Shown here: piece by piece, positions 1 to 8,286 of the stretch | Layout of the letters: each line of letters begins with the position of its first letter | Position numbering within the stretch: the stretch's first letter is position 1 | Assembly (NCBI GenBank): GCA_945887955.1 | Contig: CAMCZO010000013.1 | Span: 1-41,645 of the forward strand | DNA from: Chitinophaga pinensis | GTDB taxonomy: Bacteria > Bacteroidota > Bacteroidia > B-17B0 > Aurantibacillaceae | Direction: 5' to 3' | DNA length: 41,645 nt | Notes under the pieces: generated by a model | The model's database searches: none | Told to the model about the DNA's origin: nothing | The model's input: the letters and a program-made list of their open reading frames with translations, nothing else | Position numbers and translations under genes: made by a program

Positions 1-1191
1 GATTTAATAAATAAACAAAGCACAGCTGTTCAGCAAGAATTGAGCAAACTTACCTCGCAAGCACAAGAAACTTTTGCCGCCATTAGAGTTATAAAAGCTT
101 ACAATCGTGAATTATTTTTTAGTGATCAAATGCAACAAAAGAATGAGAGCTATAAAAAAATAAGTTTAAAACTAACTGCAATAGAATCTTTATTTGCTCC
201 GGTAATGGCTCTGATGATTGGATTAAGTGTTTTAATGACAATATGGTATGGTGGTAAATTGGTGATTGCAAATAAAATTGAACCTGGAAATATTACCGAA
301 TTTATTTTATATGTGTTTCGATTAACATGGCCGTTTGCCTCATTAGGTTGGATAACCTCTCTAGTTCAAAGAGCTAAAGCTTCTCAAAAAAGAATTAATG
401 AATTTTTAGATACTAAACCAATTGTAACAAACTCTAATTTTTCTATTTATCCTATTATTGGCGATATTACTTTTAAGAACGTTAGTTTTGTTTACCCAGA
501 AAATCAAATAAAAGCATTAGAAAATATTTCATTCCAATTAAAAAGTGGACAAACATTAGGAATTACAGGATTAGTAGGCAGCGGCAAATCAAGTATTTTA
601 AATTTATTAACTCGCCAATACGATGCAAGCGAGGGCGAAATTTTAATAGATAATAAAAATATCAAATATCATAATTTACAATTATTACGAAAAAATTGTG
701 GCATTGTTCCGCAGGAAGTTTTTTTGTTTAGCGATACTATTTATAATAATATAGCTTTTGGAGGACAAGAAAAACTAGTTACTCAAAGCGAGGTTGAACT
801 TGCTGCAAAACAAGCAGGTGTTTATGATAACATTGTTAGTTTTCCAGAACAATTTGAAACCATAGTGGGAGAAAGAGGGGTAACTTTAAGTGGAGGTCAA
901 AAACAACGAATCTCAATTGCAAGAGCCATAATTAATAAGCCAAAACTTCTCATTTTTGATGATTGTTTAAGTGCAGTAGATAGTGAAACCGAGACTTTAA
1001 TTCTTTCAAATTTAAAAAACGAAATGAAGGATAAATCAAGCATTATAGTAAGCCATAGAATATCAAGCTTAAAACACGCGGATGTTATTATTTATATGAA
1101 CGGAGGCAGAATTATAGAAACAGGAACTCATGATCAATTAATGGAGCTTAAAAAACATTACTTCCAATTAAATCAATTACAAACTAAATAG
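1..1191 (+). CDS. ABC exporter half-transporter (permease + ATPase), 5' end outside window
   Basis: The reading frame is open from base 1, so this is the C-terminal 396 residues of a longer protein; the TTG at 40 is only an internal codon. The visible part begins in the transmembrane domain, with the stretch reading SQAQETFAAIRVIKAYN that is typical of MsbA/LmrA-type exporters just before a coupling helix. Several membrane helices follow, then a complete nucleotide-binding domain: Walker A GLVGSGKSS (about nt 568-594), Q-loop IVPQEVF, signature LSGGQKQR, Walker B LLIFDD and H-loop SHR. Walker B is followed by D rather than the usual catalytic E (IFDDCLS), a variation seen in part of the family. 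The likely role is ATP-driven export across the inner membrane of a lipid, drug or peptide; the substrate cannot be told. The gene converges with the rhomboid gene and overlaps its 3' end by 8 bp. Confidence 0.93.
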   Translation, partial: DLINKQSTAVQQELSKLTSQAQETFAAIRVIKAYNRELFFSDQMQQKNESYKKISLKLTAIESLFAPVMALMIGLSVLMTIWYGGKLVIANKIEPGNITEFILYVFRLTWPFASLGWITSLVQRAKASQKRINEFLDTKPIVTNSNFSIYPIIGDITFKNVSFVYPENQIKALENISFQLKSGQTLGITGLVGSGKSSILNLLTRQYDASEGEILIDNKNIKYHNLQLLRKNCGIVPQEVFLFSDTIYNNIAFGGQEKLVTQSEVELAAKQAGVYDNIVSFPEQFETIVGERGVTLSGGQKQRISIARAIINKPKLLIFDDCLSAVDSETETLILSNLKNEMKDKSSIIVSHRISSLKHADVIIYMNGGRIIETGTHDQLMELKKHYFQLNQLQTK

Positions 1192-1930
1192 TTTGATCTT
1201 CATTATCATTTGTTTTTTTTTCTTTAAATAGGTATTGAATTGTTACGACTTCATTTGTTTTTTCTTCCTGATAAGGAATTTCTGCTTGGCTATTATTTTC
1301 TTCTCCCGTTTCTAAAACATCTTCCTCATTATCCCAATTGTATTTTTTAATCTGTGGCCCTTCTTTGCGATAATTATAAGCCACAATAATACCTGCAATA
1401 GCTCCAAATAAGTGACCTTCCCAGCTAATTTCTTCTTGAATTGGAAAAATACCCCAAATAATGCTACCATATAAAAAAACAACTAATGTCGATACAACCA
1501 TTAATCTTAAATGTTTTCTAAAAACACCACTAAAGAATAAAAAACTAGCTAGTCCATATATTAATGTACTGGCTCCAACATGATAGTTAGGATGATAAGT
1601 ATAGTTTCTTCCGCCAATCCACAGCCATATGCCACTTATTAACCAAATCCATAAAAAAATTGATTTTGCTATTTTTTTATAAAAATAAAATAACATCATT
1701 CCTAATATTAAAATAGGTAATGTATTGGATGCGGCATGATTTAAATTAGCATGAATAAAAACAGATGTTATTATCCCTGTTAATCCTTTTAATTCGCGAG
1801 GTAATACACCAAATTTTACTAAGTTTAAATCATATAAATAATCAAATAAAAAAACTAGCCAAAAAAATAATACAAACACTAATGGAATAAAAATGGAATT
1901 ATAAATCTGTTTTATAAAATAATTTTTCAC
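1184..1930 (-). CDS. Rhomboid-family intramembrane serine protease
   Basis: Polytopic membrane protein of 248 residues. Rhomboids cleave membrane-spanning segments of substrates inside the bilayer with a Ser-His dyad. The family signatures are all visible: HAASN (residues 65-69, the HxxxN oxyanion-side motif in TM2), GASTLIYG with the catalytic Ser121, and GHLFGAIAG with the catalytic His173. The six-TM core ends near residue 186. It is followed by an unusually acidic, Glu/Asn-rich cytoplasmic tail of about 60 residues that is not needed for catalysis and looks disordered. The start is GTG at 1930, since no in-frame ATG precedes the first membrane segment. No promoter of the TAnnTTTG type is evident just upstream. 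The substrate is unknown. Confidence 0.92.
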   Translation of the reverse strand: MKNYFIKQIYNSIFIPLVFVLFFWLVFLFDYLYDLNLVKFGVLPRELKGLTGIITSVFIHANLNHAASNTLPILILGMMLFYFYKKIAKSIFLWIWLISGIWLWIGGRNYTYHPNYHVGASTLIYGLASFLFFSGVFRKHLRLMVVSTLVVFLYGSIIWGIFPIQEEISWEGHLFGAIAGIIVAYNYRKEGPQIKKYNWDNEEDVLETGEENNSQAEIPYQEEKTNEVVTIQYLFKEKKTNDNEDQTI

Positions 1931-2001
1931 TTATTGAAGTATAATAAAATAATCCTATTAAAAAGGTTTAAATCTCTCTAGATTTTTTTGAATGAATCTT
2001 A

Positions 2002-2034
2002 AAAAAAAAGACTCTTTTTTTAAGAGTCTTTTTT
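2002..2034 (-). terminator. Rho-independent terminator after the exported protein gene
   Basis: On the minus strand a 13-bp stem (arms 2004-2016 and 2022-2034, core GACTCTT/AAGAGTC) with a 5-nt loop is followed by a U run, coming from the A tract at 2001-2009. It lies 19 bp past the stop of the gene at 2053-2655 and separates it from the rhomboid gene. Confidence 0.85.
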
Positions 2035-2052
2035 AAAGTATGTTGTTGTAGA

Positions 2053-2655
2053 TTATTCTGGTTTAGCAATTAAATAAAGCTTATTAAATTCATTAATAGC
2101 TTGAACTACAGCTTGTTTATTAAACAAAAATTTTTCTAAATTATTCCAAATACTTTTTTGTTCTTTCATGTATGGTTCAAGCCCTTTTTTATAAAATTTA
2201 TTATTTAGTTTTTTAAGTTCGCGAAGTTTAAGGTCATCGCCTTCGGCATTATTATCTTGAATAAAATATGATGATTCGATAGCTTCATCCCCATCAATTT
2301 TTCCCATAAATCTAATTTCATAAAAATTCAACCTACCTTTTGATAATACTTCAGCATAAACATCATCACCATTATTATTTATTTTTTCAAATTGTTTATT
2401 TTCAAAGGCGTAAGCTTTTGCTTTTTTAATATCAATTTCAACTATTTTTCCACCTTTTGCAGGTTTGAAAGAAAAACCTTTATGAAAATCAAGTTCATCA
2501 TCTGGATTGGTTCTTACCTCACCTTTAACCGTATCTCCTTTTGCAGATAAATAATATCCAGGAGAAGTAATTGGAGCCATTTTAGCAGCTTTTTTCGGCT
2601 GACTAGCCATTGTAAAAGCTGTAACTATAAAAATTAAGGAAATTAGTTTTTTCAT
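2053..2655 (-). CDS. Exported protein of unknown function
   Basis: 200 residues. An N-terminal signal peptide (MKKLISLIFIVTAFTMA) is followed by a basic segment rich in Lys/Ala. Residues 33-55 read GYYLSAKGDTVKGEV, a beta-strand pattern with xxKGDTVKGEV that recurs in many Bacteroidota exported proteins of unknown role. The rest is a mixed, strongly charged sequence without Cys residues, repeats or a T9SS sorting domain, so the product is probably a soluble periplasmic protein. The gene is monocistronic: it has a consensus promoter 22 bp upstream and a strong hairpin terminator just downstream. I do not recognise a function. Confidence 0.75.
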   Translation of the reverse strand: MKKLISLIFIVTAFTMASQPKKAAKMAPITSPGYYLSAKGDTVKGEVRTNPDDELDFHKGFSFKPAKGGKIVEIDIKKAKAYAFENKQFEKINNNGDDVYAEVLSKGRLNFYEIRFMGKIDGDEAIESSYFIQDNNAEGDDLKLRELKKLNNKFYKKGLEPYMKEQKSIWNNLEKFLFNKQAVVQAINEFNKLYLIAKPE

Positions 2656-2677
2656 AAAAGAGTTAAATTATTTGTAT

Positions 2678-2708
2678 CAAATATATTTATAAGATGCTTA
2701 ATCTCAAA
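2678..2708 (-). promoter_or_regulatory. Bacteroidota-type promoter for the exported protein gene
   Basis: Read on the minus strand: TTTG (2708-2705), 19-bp spacer, TATATTTG (2685-2678). This matches the -33 TTTG / -7 TAnnTTTG consensus in every fixed position. The predicted transcript start is about 2672, giving a leader of roughly 15-17 nt before the ATG at 2655. Confidence 0.75.
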
Positions 2709-2755
2709 ATTTATGTTTTGTTTTATTATAATTAATTAAAATAAACAAGAGTAAA

Positions 2756-3430
2756 TTATTGTTTTTTCTCTAATACCTCGTCAATCATGCCGTATTCTTT
2801 TGCTTCGGCAGCAATCATCCAATAATCACGGTCACTATCGGCCCATACTTTATCATAAGATTGGCCACTATGAAGAGCAATAATTTCGTACAATTCTTTT
2901 TTTAACTTTTGAATTTCACGTGCAGTAATTTCTATATCAGTTGCCTGTCCTTCTGCTCCACCCATAGGTTGGTGTATCATAATACGAGCATGTTTCAACG
3001 CTGTACGCTTTCCTTTAGCACCGGCACATTGCAATACAGCACCCATACTAGCTGCCATACCTGTGCATATTGTTGCTACATCTGGCTTTATAATTTGCAT
3101 AGTATCATAAATGCCTAATCCAGCATAAACACTACCACCTGGAGAATTAACATATATTTGAATGTCTTTTTTTGAATCTACGCTTTCTAAAAATAATAGT
3201 TGCGCTTGAACTATATTAGCCACTTGATCGTTAATTCCAGTGCCTAAAAAAATAATACGATCCATCATCAATCGAGAAAATACATCCATTTGCGCTACAT
3301 TAAGCGAACGTTCTTCTATAATATATGGAGTTAAAGAAGATTGAATGCGTGAAGTATAACTTTCATAAGTTAAACTATTAATGCCAGCGTGTTTTGTGGC
3401 ATATTTTTTAAATTCATTATTGTCGAACAT
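2756..3430 (-). CDS. clpP: ATP-dependent Clp protease proteolytic subunit ClpP
   Basis: 224 residues. ClpP forms the tetradecameric barrel that degrades proteins unfolded and fed in by ClpX or ClpA/C. The catalytic triad is clear: Ser128 in GMAASMGA, His153 in IMIHQPMGG and Asp202 in DRDYW. The spacings of 25 and 49 residues are the same as in E. coli ClpP (S97, H122, D171). The motif NSPGGSVYAGLGIYD (residues 95-109) is the family's glycine-rich handle region. Relative to E. coli there is an extended N-terminus of about 30 residues. A clpX gene is not next to it; the downstream gene on this strand is the unknown exported protein. It has its own promoter at 3460-3491. Confidence 0.97.
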   Translation of the reverse strand: MFDNNEFKKYATKHAGINSLTYESYTSRIQSSLTPYIIEERSLNVAQMDVFSRLMMDRIIFLGTGINDQVANIVQAQLLFLESVDSKKDIQIYVNSPGGSVYAGLGIYDTMQIIKPDVATICTGMAASMGAVLQCAGAKGKRTALKHARIMIHQPMGGAEGQATDIEITAREIQKLKKELYEIIALHSGQSYDKVWADSDRDYWMIAAEAKEYGMIDEVLEKKQ

Positions 3431-3459
3431 AAATTATATTATTAATTAAAATTGTTCAC

Positions 3460-3491
3460 CAAATGTAGTGTTTGAAATATAACTTTTCAAT
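3460..3491 (-). promoter_or_regulatory. Bacteroidota-type promoter for clpP
   Basis: Minus strand: ATTG (3491-3488), 20-bp spacer, TACATTTG (3467-3460), a full match to TAnnTTTG with three of four bases of the -33 box. The expected transcript start is about 3454, leaving a leader of about 25 nt before the clpP ATG. Confidence 0.7.
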
Positions 3492-3596
3492 TTTATATTC
3501 AAATAATTATTAACGGAGATTAACTTTTGATTGTTACTAAATAAATTGAAAATGAGTGTATTAATATAATTTATTTTTAAAATTTACAATTGATAG

Positions 3597-4439
3597 ATGA
3601 CAGATAGTTATTGTATATATAATGGACATTTAGTAAGTCTTTATGAGCCGAGTATTACTTTTAATAATCGAGCATTTCGGTATGGTGACGCTTTGTTCGA
3701 AACCATTCGATTTTGTAACAATCAAATCATGTTTTTAGCTGATCATATTTCTCGTTTAAAGCTTAGTATGACTATTCTTCGTATGAATTTGCCTGCTGAG
3801 TTTACAAACGATAATTTTCATAATTTGATTATAAATTTAATTAAAAGCAATGGACATGCTCCTAATGCTCGTATTCGATTAACTGTTTTTAGAAATAATG
3901 GAGGCCATTATACCCCTCAAACTAATGACATCTCCTTTTTAATCGAGACAGAATTAATTCAAGGCGTTTACGAATTAAACCAAAAAGGTATTTGGGCAGA
4001 TATTTTCGCTGACATTAAAAAACCCATAAATAAACTTTCTAATATAAAAAGTGGTAATGCCTTAATTTATGTGATGGCAGGTATTTCAAAAAAAAGCATG
4101 AACCTCGACGAGTGTTTTTTAATTAATGAAAACGGAACTGTTTGCGAAAGCATTAGTTCAAATATTTTTGTTGTAAAAAACGGTGCGCTTTTTACCCCAA
4201 AATTAATAGATGGTTGTGTGGATGGCGTGATGCGAAAACAGGTTATCAAATTAGCTTCTGAAAATAAAATTTTAAGTTTTGAGAACCCTATTACTATGTA
4301 TACTTTAAGTACAGCTGATGAGGTTTTTTTAACTAATTCTATTAAAGGCATTCAGTGGGTAGGGCAATTTAAAGATAGATTTTATACCAATAAAACGGCA
4401 CATTTTTTTATAGATAAATTAATTAATTTAACTCAATAA
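3597..4439 (+). CDS. PLP-dependent class IV aminotransferase (PabC/IlvE-like)
   Basis: 280 residues. Fold-type IV PLP enzymes include branched-chain aminotransferase, D-amino acid aminotransferase and 4-amino-4-deoxychorismate lyase. Visible family marks are FRYGDALFETIRF near residues 27-39, the PLP-binding Lys151 in NIKSGNA, ESISSNIFVV with Glu184, and DEVFLTNSIKGI near the C-terminus, where the phosphate of PLP is held. The length fits PabC-type lyases (about 270-280) better than IlvE (about 300-360). Folate-pathway lyase activity is therefore the favoured but unproven role, and no pabA/pabB is next to it. The gene is divergent from clpP and convergent with the glycosyltransferase, with only 3 bp between stops. 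TACAATTG lies 4 bp before the ATG and could be a -7 box with one mismatch. Confidence 0.88.
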   Translation: MTDSYCIYNGHLVSLYEPSITFNNRAFRYGDALFETIRFCNNQIMFLADHISRLKLSMTILRMNLPAEFTNDNFHNLIINLIKSNGHAPNARIRLTVFRNNGGHYTPQTNDISFLIETELIQGVYELNQKGIWADIFADIKKPINKLSNIKSGNALIYVMAGISKKSMNLDECFLINENGTVCESISSNIFVVKNGALFTPKLIDGCVDGVMRKQVIKLASENKILSFENPITMYTLSTADEVFLTNSIKGIQWVGQFKDRFYTNKTAHFFIDKLINLTQ

Positions 4440-4442
4440 TTA

Positions 4443-5753
4443 TTAATTTAATTCGTTAAGCAATTTGCAAAGTTTTTTGGTGAGTTCTTCCCGACTATAT
4501 TTTATCACTTCCTCGCCATTAGTTTTTATACTTTGATTAACAAATAAATTCAAAATATTTTTTTCGAGTGTAATTTCATCTTCAAAATTTGAAATTAATC
4601 CTGTTTGAGTTTGTTTAATAATATCGGCCAATTCTCCATCTATTGGACCTATTGCTAATATAGGAGAGCCAGATGCCATGTATTCAAAAAATTTTCCAGT
4701 TAATATGTCTTTGGCATTTTTAGTATTATTAATTAACAATAACAATACTTTCGATTTTTGTTGTTCAATAATTACTTCACTATGCGGTAAGTAGTCAATT
4801 TTTTTAACAAAATTGATTAGCCCATAATTTTCGAGTTGTTCTTTTACAAAAATATCAACTTTGCCAACTAATTTTATTTCTAGTTGTGATCTAAAATCAT
4901 CGCGAGTATCAGTGAGTTTCTTTAATACCTTCCATAAAACAATTGGATTTCTATCTTTTACCAGGGTTCCAATATGAGCTATGCTAAATTTTTTATCTTT
5001 AATAATGTCACTGGTTTTAATGTCGTCAGCGTCAAAACCGTTACTAATTACTTTAAATTTATTTATATTTTTACCCCCTGATTTTTGATATATATTTAAA
5101 AATTCATTGCTCATACCTTTGCCAATACTCAAAATGATATCAGCAGTAGTTAGTACATTTAATTCCTGAGAGTGGTGTTTGTTGTTAGACCTTTTAGTTA
5201 ACATTAATTTATCATAAAAATCTATGTTCGTCCAAGGATCTCTAAAATCGGCAACCCATTTTAATGATGTAAATTTAGTTTTTAAGCCCAAAGCGATTAA
5301 GTGCATACTATGAGGGGGGCCGCTACTTATAATGTATTCGATATTATTTTTAATAATGTAATTTTCTAAATAGTTAATACTTGGTTTTATCCAAAATTTT
5401 CGAGCATCAGGAATAAAAAAATTACCACGTATCCAAATGCTTATTTTTTCGCTTAGTCCAGCCTTTTTATTTTCACTTAAAAAAGAGGCGTTTATTTTAT
5501 CGTCTTTTTTTCGACCAATAAAACGTTTGTATAGTTGATAAGGCTCCCAAATAGGTGTTTTTAAAATGGTCAACTCTTCAGGAACGTCTTTTAATAAACT
5601 CAGGTCAACCACAGGAATTTCTCCATTTTCAGCGGTATATATGATTGGCTCCCAGCCATATTTTTTTAGGTATTTTGTAAATTTTAGCCAACGCTGAACA
5701 CCTGCTCCACCAGAAGGTGGCCAATAATAAGTTAGTATAAGCACTTTTTTCAT
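4443..5753 (-). CDS. Glycosyltransferase family 4-like (GT-B fold)
   Basis: 436 residues. The N-terminus KVLILTYYWPPSGGAGVQRW has the glycine-rich loop after the first strand that is usual in GT4 enzymes acting on nucleotide-sugar donors. The middle reads KWVADFRDPW, followed by a linker to the donor domain. The C-terminal half contains IAHIGTLVKDRNP and a donor-site segment GKFFEYMASGSPILAIGP, whose FEYMASG corresponds to the conserved helix of the EX7E region; the second Glu is in GELADII. There is no membrane segment. It probably adds a sugar during polysaccharide or LPS synthesis; donor and acceptor are not predictable. It stands alone, with no neighbouring sugar genes. Confidence 0.87.
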   Translation of the reverse strand: MKKVLILTYYWPPSGGAGVQRWLKFTKYLKKYGWEPIIYTAENGEIPVVDLSLLKDVPEELTILKTPIWEPYQLYKRFIGRKKDDKINASFLSENKKAGLSEKISIWIRGNFFIPDARKFWIKPSINYLENYIIKNNIEYIISSGPPHSMHLIALGLKTKFTSLKWVADFRDPWTNIDFYDKLMLTKRSNNKHHSQELNVLTTADIILSIGKGMSNEFLNIYQKSGGKNINKFKVISNGFDADDIKTSDIIKDKKFSIAHIGTLVKDRNPIVLWKVLKKLTDTRDDFRSQLEIKLVGKVDIFVKEQLENYGLINFVKKIDYLPHSEVIIEQQKSKVLLLLINNTKNAKDILTGKFFEYMASGSPILAIGPIDGELADIIKQTQTGLISNFEDEITLEKNILNLFVNQSIKTNGEEVIKYSREELTKKLCKLLNELN

Positions 5754-5900
5754 TCGATTTGTAAATCTAATTTTTTAATGGATAATAAACAATTCATTTA
5801 TGTTAAATTGAAAAAATACTTAGTGTTGTTGATTGGTGAATAGGAAAGAAGCAAATTATACTGATTAAAAGGAAAAACCTCTTTTGTTGTACCTATAATT

Positions 5901-5936
5901 AAAAAACTCTTGAAATCGTAATGATAACAAGAGTTT
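5901..5936 (-). terminator. Terminator downstream of tRNA-Phe
   Basis: A perfect 9-bp inverted repeat (AAACTCTTG at 5904-5912, CAAGAGTTT at 5928-5936) with a 15-nt loop. On the minus strand it is followed by a short U run (complement of the A run at 5901-5906). It lies 15 bp past the 3' end of the tRNA. Between it and the glycosyltransferase start at 5753 I see nothing else. Confidence 0.65.
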
Positions 5937-5950
5937 CTGATTTTTATTAG

Positions 5951-6023
5951 TGGTACCTCCAGGAATCGAACCAGGGACACAAGGATTTTCAGTCCTTTGC
6001 TCTACCGACTGAGCTAAGGTACC
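5951..6023 (-). tRNA. tRNA-Phe (anticodon GAA)
   Basis: 73 nt. The acceptor arm GGTACCT pairs with AGGTACC over all 7 bp, with discriminator A. The D-arm TTAGCTCAGTCGGTAGAGC is standard. The anticodon stem AAGGA/TCCTT closes a 7-nt loop CTGAAAA with anticodon GAA, and the T-arm contains GGTTCGATTCC. The 3' CCA is not encoded (the next bases are CTA) and must be added enzymatically. Confidence 0.97.
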
Positions 6024-6040
6024 TCACCAATTAAAGAATG

Positions 6041-6070
6041 CAAAAATACATAATTTATTCGTTTGTCAAA
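6041..6070 (-). promoter_or_regulatory. Promoter for tRNA-Phe
   Basis: Minus strand: TTTG (6070-6067), 18-bp spacer, TATTTTTG (6048-6041), matching the Bacteroidota consensus with a spacer one base short of the usual 19-21. It is 17 bp from the mature tRNA 5' end, which leaves room for a short RNase P-cleaved leader. Confidence 0.6.
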
Positions 6071-6125
6071 ATATTTCCAAAAAAATCTTAATATAAATTA
6101 AGCTTCGTTTATAAAATCTATCTTT

Positions 6126-6863
6126 ATGGCAATGAATTTAGTTTTAGATTTTGGTAACACGCGTATTAAGTTAGGCCTTTTTAATAAGGATAGCCTCATA
6201 CAATCTAAATGTTATAATTCTGTAAATGAGTTATTAACTGATTTAAATCTTTTCCCTAAACTCACACATTGTTTTATTTGCTCTGTAACCCCGCAACACG
6301 AATTAGTTTTGGAGCAATTAAAAAAATTAGCAAACACTATTTTATTTAGCGCACAAACTAATTTACCCATTCAAAATTGTTATAAAAGCAACGTTACCTT
6401 AGGTTCTGATCGAATTGCGGCTTCGGTAGGATCTTTTTGTTTATATCCAAATCAAAATGTTTTAACTATTGATGCGGGCACTTGTATAAAATATAATTTT
6501 GTAAATAGTCAAAATCAATTTATAGGTGGCGCTATTTCTCCTGGTATAGCAATGAGATTAAAATCAATGCAAGAAAATACGGCGGCTTTACCCTTAGTAA
6601 AAATAGATTTAAATTACAATCAATTAGTTGGCGAAAACACAAATCAATCTCTTTTAAGTGGCGCTTTAATAGGGACTGCTTGCGAAATTGAGCAAATGAT
6701 TGCGCGATATAAACTCAATTACGAAAATTTGCAAGTCGTCTTAACAGGTGGCGATGCCGATTATTTGTCTAAACAACTTAAAAATCGTTTCTTTACCAAC
6801 CCAATAATTATCATTCAAGGTTTAAACAACATATTAAATTATAACATTGAAAAACAAAATTAA
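6126..6863 (+). CDS. coaX: Type III pantothenate kinase
   Basis: 245 residues. CoaX phosphorylates pantothenate, the first step of coenzyme A synthesis. It belongs to the ASKHA fold and needs a monovalent cation. Visible marks are the phosphate-1 loop LVLDFGNTRIKLGLF with Asp8, TLGSDRIAA with Asp95, LTIDAGTC with Asp116, GGAISPGIAMR, and LTGGDADYL near the C-terminus. ATG codons occur at residues 1 and 3; either could be the start. It is the first gene of a tight plus-strand operon and overlaps the next gene by 17 bp. A coaX followed by an OMP and lptC is a recurrent arrangement in Bacteroidota. Confidence 0.95.
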   Translation: MAMNLVLDFGNTRIKLGLFNKDSLIQSKCYNSVNELLTDLNLFPKLTHCFICSVTPQHELVLEQLKKLANTILFSAQTNLPIQNCYKSNVTLGSDRIAASVGSFCLYPNQNVLTIDAGTCIKYNFVNSQNQFIGGAISPGIAMRLKSMQENTAALPLVKIDLNYNQLVGENTNQSLLSGALIGTACEIEQMIARYKLNYENLQVVLTGGDADYLSKQLKNRFFTNPIIIIQGLNNILNYNIEKQN

Positions 6864-8283
6864 TACTTTCTTTTTTTTGCTTTTAATTTTGCCAGCAATA
6901 GTTTTAAGTCAACTCAATACCTTTAGTCCTTATTCCCGTTATGGTTTGGGCGAAATGTCGCCAACAACTTTTGCTCATAATTCAGGCATGGGTGGCACTT
7001 ATATTGCTCTTAAGCCCGATTCTACAATGCCTATATTTATTAATACTGGCAATCCTGCATCTTATTCTTTAATTAAATTAACCACCTTAGAGGTAGGAGG
7101 TTCTTTTTTGAATTCTAATTTTACAAGTGGTAGTAATTTAATAAAAAAATGGACAACTAATTTTTCATACGGGGCATTAGGTTTTCCTGTGATGAAAAAT
7201 GGTGGAGCTTGTTTTGGTATTATGCCCTATACCAATGTTGGATATGAAACTCAAGCAACTACTAATGAAATCGGAATTGGAAATGTAACCTATAATTATA
7301 ATGGGGGAGGGGGCTTAAATAAAGCATTTATTGGCTACGGTGTAATGCCTTTTAAATTACAAGTTATCAAATTTAAAAATAAGCGTCTTTATATACCCGA
7401 TTCTTTAAAGCGTTTATCTAAGTTCGAATACAATTCGATTTTCCTTGTAAAACAAATAATGAGCGATTTATCAATCGGGTTTAACGTAAATTATATTTTT
7501 GGCAATATTCAAAATAATACCAAAGTTATTTATCCAAACTCTCAATTGTATAATAATACGAATAGAGTAAGGAGCGTTTCATTGGGAAATTTTACAGCAA
7601 ATTTTGGAGCTCAAACAGCAATTTCAATTGATTCGGTAAAATCAAAAAATGGCAAAAAAAGAGTATTAAATGAAAAATTAAAATTCACTTTTGGTTATTT
7701 TATGGCCTTAAACAATTCTTTACAAGCAAATTATAATACTTTTATATATAATTATACAATTCAACAAGGTATTGAATCTATTCGTGATACTGTATTATCT
7801 CAAACTGATAAACAAGGTGATATTACCTTGCCCTTAGAACAGGGCTTTGGCTTAGGATTTAAAAAAGGCGAACGATTAAATATAGTGGCAGATTTTGCAG
7901 TAACAAATTGGCAAGATTTTAAATATTTAGATGCAATAAACGAATTTAAAAATAACACAAGAGTTTCTGTGGGCGCCAGTTTCTTGCCTGAAAAATATGC
8001 AGTTGGCAATTTGTCTTATTTTCGTCGTATTATTTATCGCATGGGTGCTTCGTATCAATCTGGTTATATAGATATTAAAAAAACTTTACTTGCAGATTAT
8101 TCAATAACCGCTGGTATTGGTTTGCCAGTTGGCATCGGAAGATCATCTTCAATGGTTAATATTAGTTCTCAATATGGACAAATGGGAACTTCAGTAAATA
8201 ATTTAATTAAAGATAATTATTGGCGCATTAATATTGGCTTTACTTTTTGCGACCGATGGTTTCAAAAATTTAAATACGATTAA
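6847..8283 (+). CDS. Beta-barrel outer-membrane protein, function unknown
   Basis: 478 residues. The signal peptide (INTFFFLLLILPAIVLS) is followed by NTFSPYSRYGLGE, the hallmark start of a Bacteroidota outer-membrane protein family usually found beside coaX and lptC. The rest has the alternating pattern and aromatic-rich turns of a barrel (repeated G-F, N-Y, Y-N stretches) and ends in FKYD. The start is TTG at 6847, inside coaX. It is forced, because the next Met lies beyond the signal peptide; this implies translational coupling. The genomic link with lptC suggests a job at the outer membrane, but the transported substrate is unknown. Confidence 0.85.
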   Translation: MKNKINTFFFLLLILPAIVLSQLNTFSPYSRYGLGEMSPTTFAHNSGMGGTYIALKPDSTMPIFINTGNPASYSLIKLTTLEVGGSFLNSNFTSGSNLIKKWTTNFSYGALGFPVMKNGGACFGIMPYTNVGYETQATTNEIGIGNVTYNYNGGGGLNKAFIGYGVMPFKLQVIKFKNKRLYIPDSLKRLSKFEYNSIFLVKQIMSDLSIGFNVNYIFGNIQNNTKVIYPNSQLYNNTNRVRSVSLGNFTANFGAQTAISIDSVKSKNGKKRVLNEKLKFTFGYFMALNNSLQANYNTFIYNYTIQQGIESIRDTVLSQTDKQGDITLPLEQGFGLGFKKGERLNIVADFAVTNWQDFKYLDAINEFKNNTRVSVGASFLPEKYAVGNLSYFRRIIYRMGASYQSGYIDIKKTLLADYSITAGIGLPVGIGRSSSMVNISSQYGQMGTSVNNLIKDNYWRINIGFTFCDRWFQKFKYD

Positions 8284-8286
8284 TTC

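Noticed and set aside
2909..3118. 69-codon ORF antisense to clpP
   Set aside because: It is a Cys/Ser/Thr-rich shadow of the conserved clpP sequence.
5798..5980. 60-codon minus-strand ORF
   Set aside because: It overlaps the tRNA-Phe gene and its terminator and has no recognisable protein features.
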